Source: Branchiostoma floridae
Lineage: Eukaryota > Chordata > Leptocardii > Amphioxiformes > Branchiostomatidae
Assembly (NCBI RefSeq): GCF_000003815.2
Contig: NC_049995.1
Coordinates: forward strand, 10,375,768-10,439,767
Length of the DNA stretch: 64,000 nucleotides
Reading direction: 5' to 3'
Both the position numbers and the translations under genes were made by a program. Below, piece by piece: positions 11,871 through 22,744 of this stretch (position 1 is the first letter of the stretch; each line of letters starts with the position of its first letter). Under the pieces are notes generated by a model. It was not told where the DNA came from. It ran no database searches and was given only the letters and a program-made list of their open reading frames with translations.

Positions 11871-13338
11871 AGGATGGCCCAGATTGGATCATCCTTACAC
11901 CATAAAAAAACAATCTAGAGATAAAGCAAATAATGACAAGAATTCTTTCTTTATCAAAACAGTTTTATTCCTTTATCAAATCACACTGCAGGCTTATACA
12001 CATGTAAAATAGAAAATTTGACACAGTATAGAATTTCTTTCATTCTGTAACAGATGTGACCCTTGACTGGAGAAGTATGTTTATTTCATTAGCATATATG
12101 CTAATTAGTGGCCTCCACCAAAGCAACATAATTTTCATAAAAAGAGCAAAATTTACAAATTAAGTCACAGACGTCGTCATACATTTGGTTTAATCATTAC
12201 TGTTCATCAAACTATATATCTGGAATAGATGATTAGATCCTAACTTCTATATTAGCTAGCAGTGCATACTATCAAACTGTACACTTCTATATCTAGATGT
12301 TCAAAATGTACAATTTCAAGTATACTTTTTGTGACTCAAGTATACTTTACACTTTTGCTATACAATTTAAAAGCTACAGAGATCAACTGACACAAACCTT
12401 AGTCCAAGAGCTTGACTACATGATTAGATTGAGACACCTACTATCAACTTTTGCGGCAATATGCTCGATTCCTGTTACAGCAGCCATTTTGGATTTTCTG
12501 GGGTCATTGCATCAAAATGAGGCTAGCCTGGCCATGATTGAAAGCATGTACAAAACTCTAGTGTAGGTCTTCAGTGGTAGCTTTGCTCCTATATCTTAAA
12601 CTGCAAGATATGTGCCTGTTTATGTAGACAAGGCTGCTCTATCTCAAAGACCATGATCAGTGCTCACGTAAGAAATTAATCTTTGTAGTTCTCTCAGATA
12701 ATATTTCCCATAAAGATTATGTCTATGGTGGCCACCTATCCATTCAGACCAGGGAGGCCTCTTGAGAGGTCTTTTTGGGCAGTTTAAACTATACGGGTAC
12801 TCTGCGCAATAGACTGATCCCACAATCCCACCTCCCTCAAACAAAATGTAGAAATGCCTATCAAAGCCAGATATTTGCAGCTACTCTCTTATTGGTCAAA
12901 TCTCTAATTGCCATAATCTCATTGGTTGAACTTTTAATTATGATCTATTTTACACTTACCATGTTAATCTGTAACACCTTATCATTGTGCGTACTTCACA
13001 TAAATTACTCATATACTGGAATCAACACTACTCTCCAGTACATGCCTCTCCACTTAGCATCACAAAGGACAATAACTTTTCCTATGGTATTGTTTACCAT
13101 ATAGGGAACTATGCAAAAATGATTTATATTTGAGTGACATTTGCATACAATTCTTAGGAGTTAGTGAATTGACATGTCCATCCAGTTTTTCTAGTTCGCT
13201 GTACTTGTATTGAATTACTGACAGTAATCATACTAGTGATGTTGAAGAAGAGTGATGGATGTCACTTGAAGCGTCTGGAAGTAAATCTCCATTTTTCATC
13301 CAGTTGTAAAGATTGATTTATATTTGAATAACACTACT
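11871..13338. other. Intergenic spacer, nothing recognised
   Basis: AT-rich DNA between the two epoxide hydrolase genes. The open frames at 12297-12566 and 12775-13104 lack family motifs and are not flanked by compelling splice sites. Confidence 0.4.
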
Positions 13339-14091
13339 TTACTGTTGTGTCCCTTTTTCAGGAGTATCCAGAGCCTCCACTTTCCTTGCGAATGCTCGAA
13401 TGTCCTCGGCCAGCAAAGCAGGCTGTTCGAAGGCCGGGAAATGCCCGCCGGTGGGCATGGTGGTGTAGTGGACCAGGTTAGGGTAGCCCCAGTAGCAAAA
13501 GGACTCAGGCACGTGGCTAATGATCTCATGAGGAAATGCTACCACACCTGATGGTACTGTCACTGGTAGGCTGGAGAAAACATGGAAGAGAAAATGATTC
13601 AACGATTCCATTCCAAACCAATTTTATTTTATTCGTTTTTTTAATAGGGATGGGTACCGGTACAGAAAATTCAGGTCCAGGTCCGGTTCAGGTCCAGAGG
13701 ATCAGGTCCAGGTCCGGACCTGATTCAGTATGACTCATACCAATGGTCCATTTTACTACAAAGAAATCTGTTTGGTGGAGTATCAGACTTACACTGGCGT
13801 TTTAAAATCCTTCAACACTGACTGCACCTGCAGCTGTAAAACTTGGTAGAAATTACACTATAAACTCTACTCTACTTCACTCTTGCTATTTTTTTCCACC
13901 TGCAAGCGACAAAACGTGTGAATGCCTGATAAAATAATCTGTTAATTTTCTAATCGGTCCAACATTCTGTCTGCTGTACCGATACCCAGCCCTATTCTTC
14001 GTCCTTACTTCATGTTTCTTTTTTTTTGTTACCAATCGACATATGTGGAATTGCAGAAACACACACGCACCATACGGACACACACACAAAG

Positions 14092-14127
<36 letters not shown>

Positions 14128-17100
14128 AGAAAAGCCAAAAACAACTCACTCTCTTATTAAGGTTGACAGTACACGACTGTAATAATCACGTTAACAGCTG
14201 GTATAGAAAGTGCATCATAAGACCATCACCCTATCCAAAGGGGTTTATAGGAAGCAATTATCCTATAACTTCCTTGTCCACTCAAAATGATTTGTACATT
14301 GTACGCACCCGATGGCCACGAGTGCTTTCCCAGCAAACGCCTCCTTGTAGAACCTCATGGATGAAGGGATGGTGCCTGTTACCCAGTACATCATCACACT
14401 GGTCAGCAGCTCATCCTGGGGAGGAGAACAGAATATCGGTCAAGGTATCCTGGGGAGGAGTACAGAAGATGAAGATTACACTGGGATCCCGGGAAGGAGA
14501 GCAGGATATTGATCAGGGTATCTTGGGGAGGAGAACAAACAGATAAAGTTTTGATATACCAGGAAGGGGAACTGGAAATTGATCAGAATACCATGGGAAG
14601 GAAAATTTACAGATGAAGTTTACACTGGGAAGGCCTCAGAACTGAATATTGATCAGAATACCTCTGAAGGAGAACACAAAGATAAAGGTTACACTGGGAA
14701 AGAGAGCAGTTGCTGAAAGAATCCTGGGAATAGACTTTTAAGGTCAGTGCAAAGATGACAACTTGGATGGAGAAAGGAATACTAATTAGGCAATATCTGG
14801 AGAAGATTCTTCAAGTAGCTTTTTTCATTTTCCTTAAAGCTTGACTTGTATCTCTTTGTACAGTACTTATTAATCAATAGAAACTCCTTCAATGGGCCTT
14901 AGTACACTGACACTAGACCTAGACCCTACTCTTTCATTCCATGAGTGTGACAAAACAAGAAAGCTGGCCGGTGCGTATTTTGGAAAAAGCCTGGATGTTA
15001 AACAAAATCACACGAAAAAAGAGTTTTTAAACATCGAATTACTAAATTGTTTTTTCTTCTATTAAAAAAAACACTTACATGAGATTTGTCTAACAAAAAA
15101 AAAAAAATTTTAGCAAGTGGGGTTCAAACCCACGATCTACGGCTGGAGAAGCAAATTGCTCCAATAGGTACCGTGCTGTAGACCGCTCGGCCACGCTGGC
15201 TTGATACGCAATAGGGCGTATAGAAGGGCTATTAGAAGGGTTTGGTTAAATTGACCGATCCATGCATCCATGCATGCATCCATGCAAACCAAAGGGTTGA
15301 AAGAACCGCTTCTCCCGTCTCATAGCCGGTGCTATGCACCGGCAAAAATCACTTTTTAACCCCATACCTTGGTGTAATATTTCTCCAGCCCTCCATCAGC
15401 CAAGTCCCTGTTTGCTGGGTTTGTCCAAGTGGAGAATTTCTCTAGAATGTAGGCGGCCAAACCCACAGGGGAGTCATTCAGGGCAAAACCTAAAACAAAA
15501 GTACAAATTGCATTACAATTATGTCAATGACATTAAACTGTTTTTAGCAAAGGCAATGACAGCCAAGTTTGACAAGTAAGGAAGACTTTACATGATTGAG
15601 TACAAGCATGCCAAGAATAATTTTCCAATGAGGTGTTGTGACTGTTATGTTTTACATGCAGTCATAGCCCGCCTCACTAATTCAAATGAATTATTTGTTG
15701 AAGCGTTATTGGTCATTTGGATCCTGTGTTGCTTGTAACTTGTTCTTCAGTAGTATTTGAAAGTTGGATATTCCATACCTACAGTGTCCGGCTTTGATGC
15801 CTGTAGGTGGAAATAACCAGACTCCTGTAGTGTGTCCAGAAGCTTTTTACTTACAGGATACAGCTAAAAAGGAAAAAAAAATAGACACAAATTCATTAAG
15901 TATTTGACGGACAAATTAAAGTTACAAGACATGCCCAACGGTGGCCACATGACAAAATTCTGTTCTCTATTGGCCGAATCACTAATTGCGATTGACAGCT
16001 GGAATGGTCCATTCTTGTTAACACTATATATCGACCTTTTTTGTACCAGTATTAAGAATAATCTTGTACATGTACTGTTCTACGTTATACCATCTTTAAT
16101 ACAATATAATGATTCTAAAACACACCCTTTTGTAGTCCGCTTCTGTTAGTCCAGCCAATGAGGGAGCCACACTGCCCAGCATCATATAGAAGGCATACGC
16201 ACCGCCCATTTCTATGGTCGGCATGTTCGTATGGAGTCCCTTAATAACACTACAAAGCAAAAAGAACAGTGTTAGATGTTAAAAGTACCTATGACAAAAA
16301 GAGGAATTTGATTTCAATTGATTGGTACAAAAACACTTACATTATTTTAATGACAAATGTTTTTTTTTTAGAATAAACAATTTGAAATTTAATTGACCAG
16401 AAAAACAATTTGATTCCAGACTCTAGGTCAACAACTTAAAAATGCTTTACCAAATCAAGTTCATTTCTTATTGAGTACATAGCAGGGAGTGACAAATATT
16501 AGGCGGAAGGCATTAATAGGTCCCGAGGGATGAGTTAAGTTATACATAATTAGGGTATAATGATACATGATAATATATATTTATGTATAATTATACATAA
16601 AGATTTTTTTCCCATTATACACAATTATACATAACCCATTTTACTGTTGAACATATCCCTTATTACCATTGGTATTAATACTCATATACTAAAGTTCTTC
16701 CAACACAACCCTCATCACTGTTACGAACAGAGACGAGGGGGGATACAAACTGAGCCATGTTTAGGACGGCATTCTCACTGATGCAGCGCCACCTACATTG
16801 GCTATATATATTAGTAGCAGTGAAAAGGTCTCATTGATGTATTACTCCGAGTGGGTACCCTAAAAGAGATCCAAGCCAAAAAATGAACGGCTGCACGGAT
16901 GCATGTTTTTAGCGGTGAGAAATTCCCTTTTAGCCAGCGGAACTGATCTCAAAAGTTAGATTGGTGAAAGCTTGTTTGTACCTGAAGAAATTAGCAGGTA
17001 AAGTTTTGCAGCCGCGCGCTAGGTCGGAGGTACACAGTCGTGGGTTCTGAGTGGTGCGGTTGTACAATAGCAGCGAAAAAGTGCCTTTTGTGGGGATTGA

Positions 17101-18660
17101 CTAAGCGTAGTTTGTAATTGCTATAAAAAAAGTTCCTATGTATAGTTTACATTGGCAATTTTTTCCCACAATAAAGGGTAAATGTGCTCAACATAGAATG
17201 AAAAATCTGCTGAAATTTCATGTAGCTTCATTATAAACGCGCCCATTTTAACCACGAATTATAACATAGAAGTCTATGGGAAGAAGAAACTCATCAATGA
17301 GACCAAAAGTAGATCCAGTCATTCTACCCTGATGATGGTGCCTGATGGACACCGAAACGTTGGAAGTGAGTACTGTTTGGTTGTGTTATAAGAACTTTAC
17401 TATACGATTATGAATTCTGGTGAACTGTTTTGACCTGAATGTACCTTGGCTTCAAGACAGCCATGTTACGTGTGATCATCGCACCCCAGTCTCCTCCCTG
17501 TACATAAAACTTCTGAAAACCCAGCCTTTCCATCAGCTTATGGAACATCTGGGCTGCAGCGATCTGGTCAAAACCTGTACAGAAAAATGAACAAAAAAAA
17601 TTAATGGTCAATGGTTTGAGCTTCTTCAGAATGTGTAGGTGAAGGTTAGACATCCTGGTAATAAGATAGGACAAAAAACAGTTAGTGAGTGACTCAAGCA
17701 ACTGGATATGATTTTGGAAATGGTCAGACGCTTTTTAATTAGATGAAAACAATCATTTTCTAATAACTACAGATTATCAGGTGATATCAAGATTTGCGAA
17801 CGTTTGTAGCTTTCATCACTATGTACATGAATTTTCTGAAATAATGAGTCATAGAAAAAAATAATATTAGGAGCAATACAACCTGATGACATCATCCATA
17901 TGGCCCAAAAATCATAATTAGAATTCTTTCATGCCCATAATATATCGACATTCGTTACATTCTTTCTTAATCAATTAATGAGAAAACAATGGAAGGTCGA
18001 AATGCCAATTTAGCCAGGTAGGAAACCTTAAATAAGACTTTTTCATTACTCACCCTTTTTATGAGGAATCTCGGAGAAGCCATAACCAGGGATGGAGGGG
18101 GCAATGACCTCAAACACATCATCCTCACTCCCCCCGTGACTAGTGGGATCTACCAACATCGGGATCATCTTATAAAACTCAAACACCGAACCGGGCCAAC
18201 CGTGAACGATCAACAGGGGTTTAGCTGTCTGACCTGGCTTCAGTTTGGGTTTAGCGTGAATGAAGTGTAGATCTATTCCCTCAATGTTTGTCTTATAATG
18301 GGACAACGTGTTTAAGTATGCTTCTTGTTTTCTCCAGTCATACTGAGTTTTCCAATAGGTTACGAGGTCGATCATGTATTCGCGGCGGAAGCCATATTGA
18401 AACTGAACGTCTTCGAGAGCATCGAAGAATCGAGTGTTTGAGAGACGATTTTTGAGATCTGCTAGCGCAGAATCTGACACATTTACAATGATGCCGTACA
18501 CGTTTTCGTCCTGTTTTGTATCGGGTGATGGTTTTGCCCCCCTCCCCCAGTAGTTGTCTTGGAACTCGAGGGGCTCTGGTGGGGTTTTCAAGACTCCAGA
18601 GAATAAAACAGCTATCGCCACGGCAACTATGACGAAAAAGGTAGTGAGCTTCCAACCCAT
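13339..18660 (-). CDS. EPHX1: Microsomal epoxide hydrolase, EPHX1-like (copy B)
   Basis: This is the tandem paralogue of the gene at 2831-8916. Coding exons in transcript order: 18054-18660, 17445-17574, 16126-16249, 15779-15863, 15368-15489, 14309-14415, 13339-13570. Exons 1, 2, 4, 5 and 6 have exactly the same length as copy A, exon 3 is one codon shorter, and phases are identical. The product is 468 aa. It has a hydrophobic N-terminal anchor, HGWPGS at about 153-158, nucleophile Asp231 in GGDWG, tyrosines 304 and 379, Glu407 in FPHEI and His435 in GGHF, so it should be catalytically competent. The C-terminal tail after KKVEA/RKVEA differs between copies. An acceptor-like CTATAG precedes the ATG, implying a non-coding first exon; candidates lie at about 19466 and 21240. 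Confidence 0.93.
13647..13994. mobile_element. Palindromic CAGGTCC-type MITE, copy 3
   Basis: The best-bounded copy, in intron 6 of EPHX B. It starts GGGATGGGTACCGGTA, has repeated CAGGTCCAGGTCCGG words, and ends TACCGATACCCAGCCCTATT, giving inverted termini. Copies 1 and 2 are at 606-1010 and 4720-5155. Confidence 0.7.
14092..14124. repeat. (CA)n microsatellite
   Basis: Uninterrupted CA dinucleotides in intron 6 of EPHX B, preceded by an impure CA stretch from about 14060. Confidence 0.9.
14418..14720. repeat. Intron 5 minisatellite, counterpart of the copy A array
   Basis: Degenerate units (CCTGGGGAGGAGTACAGAAG, ACTGGGAAGGAGAGC, TCTTGGGGAGGAGAAC) start directly at the exon 6 acceptor of EPHX B, as in copy A. 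Divergence is higher here. Shared position suggests the array existed before the gene duplication. Confidence 0.7.
15105..15200 (-). repeat. tRNA-like sequence (Ser/Leu-type), probable pseudogene or SINE head
   Basis: On the minus strand a box-A-like GTGGCCGAGCGGTC and a box-B-like GGGTTTGAACCCCAC are correctly ordered, with an extended variable region. The acceptor stem (GCCAGCG against the bases after the T arm) does not pair, and the anticodon stem is poor, so a functional tRNA is unlikely. It lies in intron 5 of EPHX B. Confidence 0.5.
16535..16641. repeat. AT-rich palindromic repeat
   Basis: Left GTTATACATAATTAGGGTATAA and right TTATACACAATTATACATAA are inverted copies around an AT-rich centre. 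Small element or hairpin; located in intron 2 of EPHX B. Confidence 0.5.
16726..17400 (+). pseudogene. Penelope/GIY-YIG-type retroelement tail fragment
   Basis: Translation from 16726 gives NRDEGGYKLSHV, a stop, then DGILTDAAPPTL, the same NRDxG-YxLS pattern as at 3875-4168. Downstream, CGAAACGTTGGAAGTGAG near 17350 is also found in degenerate form after the 59778 copy. Only the 3' end of the element is present, in intron 2 of EPHX B, antisense to the gene. Inactive. Confidence 0.5.
17750..18036. mobile_element. Truncated TTAA-type MITE
   Basis: The right end CCAATTTAGCCAGGTAGGAA then ACCTTAA matches the terminus of the complete element at 28806-29198. Interior words (GTAGCTTTCATCA, CCTGATGACATCATC) match its reverse complement. 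The left terminus is missing or decayed. It sits in intron 1 of EPHX B just downstream of the exon 1 donor. Confidence 0.65.
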
Positions 18661-19429
18661 GGTTCCAGAGAAGTACCTATAGAGGAGAAGAAATTGACGC
18701 AGAGTTAAAGAAAATTAATGCATGTCAAATATTAGTCTGTACATTCTTTTACATCTGGTTGTGGCTGAATGGCGTTAATTCTTTTTATCATTGGAAATAT
18801 ATGCTGCATAGGACTATTACAGTGCTGTATTACGAATTCACGAATAAATGAATAATTTGCCTTTTGTCAAACTACTTGCACACAAAACTCCTATTATACC
18901 ATTAGGCTCACCCCTGAGGCATTGCCAAAAATTATCAGTTAATATTTACTGCAAAAGCTTAGCCTGGAGTCCAGCAATTGGGCAGCGAGTGCAAGGAGCC
19001 TGGGTAGAAATTCAATGGTACCCAGGCTTAAGGTTTAACCGCCATAAATACATAGTATGTATTCATGGCTTTCACAGGCCTGTTAATAATTCACAACCCC
19101 ACATGGTACACATGTAGCTTTACTTTGGGCACCCAACTTAAGAGGGCTATGACACTCTTTATATAAAAAGAATCAAAAGATGCTAATAAATTAACATGTA
19201 TTAAATTAGATTTCCTGTCAGGTGATTGGTATGCAAAGAATTAGAAATGCCCTCAAAACTTATTACCCCGAAATGGGTGCATACAGGGAAATCTTAAAAT
19301 GACCCTTGGATTTTGAACCTGAAATTAAATCAACCCCCTTCTTTAAAATGCCTTCTTTCTTTGATTTTACTATTTTTAGCATTTGGGCATCCATGGATCT
19401 TATTATATTGCACGATTCTAAAGTTCACA
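18661..19429. other. Upstream of EPHX B, nothing recognised
   Basis: No repeats with definable ends and no exon seen. Confidence 0.35.
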
Positions 19430-19640
19430 CACTGGTTTGACATTCAGGTTTGGTTATAGCTTACCTTAGAAAAAAGAATGGCCAGCAAGATATTAATCCC
19501 TAGACTCGAGTAAGATGGAGGTGAGCAAATATAGTTCGTTAGTTCTACTTTGACCAGGGAACAAATAAACCAAGCAACGTGCCCCACAGGTCATTGACTT
19601 TTGACCTTTGCTGCATCAACATGCAAAGAAAAAGTAGGGA
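19430..19640 (-). promoter_or_regulatory. Candidate EPHX B promoter and untranslated exon, module 1
   Basis: On the minus strand, a good donor (CTAAG/GTAAGC at about 19466) follows a short segment that has a paralogous copy 1.7 kb away (21175-21380). Upstream of it is a DR1 nuclear-receptor site, AGGTCAAAAGTCA on the minus strand (19595-19607). A non-coding first exon is expected because the first coding exon of EPHX B begins after an acceptor. Assignment to EPHX B is inference. Confidence 0.35.
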
Positions 19641-20429
19641 ATAAAACGTCACAAATTTCACAGCATTCAATATATTTTATATAGTTTAGACAAAGATTAA
19701 AACACATAAGAGTATATTTTTCTTGACTTTAAGTTAGGGTTTAGTTGAGTGATAAACATTGATGATACTCCAGAAATGTGTTTTGTTGTGCTTGTTTGTT
19801 GTTACTGTTACAGTAGTTTTGGGTGTTTTGGATAAGCCCTCTCACAGAGATCAGAACACATTTGTGGCGGAGCGAGGCTATTGACACACCCAGTGCTAGA
19901 AACCACTAAAATGAGGAAATCTTATGATTATATTTGACAATCAACACTCTGAAAAATACAAATGGCATCCTGTGTCCATTATCAACCCAAAATACGATCT
20001 TTTTCACGTGTTTGCGGCACAATTTTAAACATCGGAATCTGCTATCATATAGGGTGCTAGTTTTACTGTCACCGCATGTGATCATGGCAGCCATGTTGGA
20101 TCGGTTAGGAACACGTTTTCAGCTGTGTTTACCGACGAATTCCTGCCGTATTGGAGAATTTGCTGCCTCAAAACTTATATCACTAAGGAAGCGAAGTTAA
20201 AGTTGTTGTTTTACCTCCATTACTTTTAATGTGAAAGAAATATTCTTCCGAGTCGCTGCCGATAGCGCCGGAACCACACGGCCGAAAATTATGACATGTT
20301 TTGTGGTCACTGGTCAGTGTTATTTTTGGTTTATGATGTTAACAGAAACTTTAAAAGTTGTTTATATATAAAATATTCTTATATCAAATGGATGTTTAAA
20401 AAGGGACAAGAAAAACAAAAAAAATAAAA

Positions 20430-20525
20430 TAAAAAATCTCCGGCGCGTACTCGAACCGGGTCGGAGCTGTTATCATGAATTCCCGGGTCAACGCTTTATC
20501 CACTGCGCTACGCCTAACGTACACG
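20430..20525 (-). repeat. tRNA-derived repeat
   Basis: On the minus strand GGCGTAGCGCAGTGGATAAA is a box-A-like 5' end and CCCGGTTCGAGTACGCGCC a box-B-like 3' arm that can partly pair with it. Spacing is tRNA-like, but the anticodon arm is not convincing. An A/T-rich tail follows. Most likely a SINE head or tRNA pseudogene. Confidence 0.5.
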
Positions 20526-21174
20526 TTAAAGGCTGTATTAACAGGTATCCAAATGTAGGGGATAACTTGAATACGTCCGTTCATTCCAAGATTCAAAGAT
20601 TCCAATGTCTAATCTTCCGAACAATGTCTAATTAATTATTGCTTGTGTAAAATATTGCCGGAAAGGCATGTTACAAGCTCTGATTGGCTGACTGGCATCT
20701 CGGTGTGTCAATAGCCTGTTTGGCTATTGGCACACTGAGTGTGTCTAAGCCACAGCGTTTGTGGCGACATGAATTCTAGGGAATATGCTATCCCAAAACT
20801 AGTGCTCAGCTTAAGGGGGCCCAAACTTATGTCACTTCTTCCCGAGCAAGATCAAGCTATCTAACACCTAAAAATCATCATTCGTGATCATAGTCTGTTC
20901 AGAACACGAGATAGCATAGCCAGACGTTCTGCTGCAGTACCAAGGGAAGCCACTAGGGGACCCAAAATCTAATCATTTCCAGCTTTCATCACAAGTATGA
21001 TACCTTCCACCCCTGAGCCATTCTTGAGTTATCTTGTTCACAGACAGACAGACACATGACATACACATACTCACACACAATATTTTCATGGATAACACAA
21101 CATGGTATTGGTAACACAAATAAAGATTTTCATGAATATTTTTAACCCAAGGTATTCATGGCTATCATTCATAT

Positions 21175-21380
21175 TCATTGATTCAAAGTTCACACACCGG
21201 TTTCACAATCAGTAAATGTTAATACTTACTTTCAAAACAAGAACGGCCGCCAAGATGTTTATTTGAAGACCGAGACATGCATATATAGGTCGTTCTTCTA
21301 CTCTACAGACTACAAAATAAATCGAGAAACGCGCCAAGAAATAGGTCAACACTGGTCATTAACCTTTAACCCCGACAGCA
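21175..21380 (-). promoter_or_regulatory. Candidate EPHX B promoter and untranslated exon, module 2
   Basis: Diverged duplicate of 19430-19640: AAAGTTCACACACCGGTTT, a minus-strand donor (TTGAAA/GTAAGT at about 21231), a TATA-like TATATATG and a GGTTAATGACC half-site block occur in the same order. It may be an alternative promoter of EPHX B or the relic of a third gene copy. Confidence 0.3.
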
Positions 21381-21559
21381 TCAAAACAACAAGAAAGGTG
21401 AAAGCATAAAATCATACAATTCTACCGTAATGATTTAAACCACACATATTTATATTTCTATTTATGATATCAATATTTAGCATTGTATGACTCATATAAT
21501 ATTATGTCATGATATCATGGAAAAGACCGACGAATTCTCCGAAATCATGTGTCTTTCTT

Positions 21560-21728
21560 TTCACTTGTTTGCGGTAGCGGAGAGTTTCAATATGGCCGAT
21601 ACGGTCTAGAAAAATTTTGTCCATAGAAAAAGAAGGTATTTTATGATTGATAAAGTGATCTTTCCGGTGGAAGACATGCCAACTGGTCTGTAATATGAGC
21701 AAACTGTTGTTATTTGACAACTTTTGAG
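21560..21728 (+). promoter_or_regulatory. Candidate ABHD13 untranslated first exon
   Basis: A strong donor (TTTGAG/GTAAGT) ends at 21728. Upstream is CAATATGGCCGATACGG, a YY1-like ATGGCCG word common near promoters. The first coding segment of ABHD13 is preceded by an acceptor (TCTTTTTCAG, AG at 22695-22696), so an upstream non-coding exon must exist. The pairing is inferred only from splice-site strength and position. Confidence 0.3.
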
Positions 21729-22696
21729 GTAAGTGTCAAGTGTCAGGTGCTCTAAAATGATGCTTATAGCCCAAATGTTTAGTTTCTGTTTTGCGTTTTA
21801 GATTATTTTTATGGGGTAGGATGATTTGATATAATTTGTATCTCACTCATGAACGCAAATAGCACGCAATATAATGAGCTACATACAGTACCATGGATGC
21901 CAGGCTTTTCTCAAGCCATACACAGACAGGTCCTCGGCAATTCCATAGCCATAGGGCCAAATTATTTTGCCCCAAAATTATGAAATGTGAGAGGAGGCGC
22001 AATTGAGGGAGGGGGGTTTGTAGGTTGGTTAGAGTACCATGTAAAATTTCCATGGGCATGCGATATCCCTGGAGCTGAGGAGCTGGCCTGTGGAGGTTCT
22101 TGAAGCAGTCACAAACCACCGTAAAGGCGACTATATAGTCACATTAAGTTAACTGTTCAGTAATGGAAATCCTGGTGCCTAGCCTTTACATAAATTATAT
22201 AGAACTTCATGTGCAAACTCAAAGCCTCCATTGAAGTTGATCAACACTCCATTTTCTACCTACCACAAAATTAAATCCCTGAAGACTCAAAATGCATTCA
22301 CATTTTAACAGCGGGGTTCAAATGCCGCCAAACTGTCCATGCCAAATGGTCTGACCTTTTGGCGTAGTGGTTAGCGGTATTGCCATTGGGTTTGTGATCT
22401 GGCGGCCTGGGGTTGGCGTGGGTTTGAATCCCTGGATCCAGGAGACTTATATTCACCCCTTGTGTTTCAACATACAGTATTTGAGGACACTATATGATAG
22501 GACATACTAGGTAATTGCAGGACATATAAGGTACATGAATTTGCAGGACATATTAGGTAAAGTTTCTCTTCTCCTGTGGCTGCAAACTTTTTCTGCAACA
22601 ATATCAAATCAAGGGCCAGCAAGAAAATTTAGGCAGTCTGATTATTGTTCGTGCAATGCCATAGAATCTCTTTTGATAACGTTGATTCTTTTTCAG
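21729..22696. other. Probable ABHD13 first intron; contains a tRNA-like segment
   Basis: At 22358-22445 the plus strand reads GGCGTAGTGGTTAGCGG, then GTGGGTTTGAATCCCTGG, box-A-like and box-B-like, without a valid cloverleaf. Otherwise unassigned. Confidence 0.4.
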
Positions 22697-22744
22697 ATCT
22701 GTCCGAGATATTGTTCCAACAACAGTTGACCCACAGTTGTGTGA

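Noticed and set aside
15105-15200. Functional tRNA-Ser or tRNA-Leu gene
   Set aside because: Box A and B are present, but the acceptor and anticodon stems do not pair properly.
20430-20525. Functional tRNA gene
   Set aside because: tRNA-like promoter boxes only; the anticodon arm is not convincing and an A/T-rich tail suggests a SINE.
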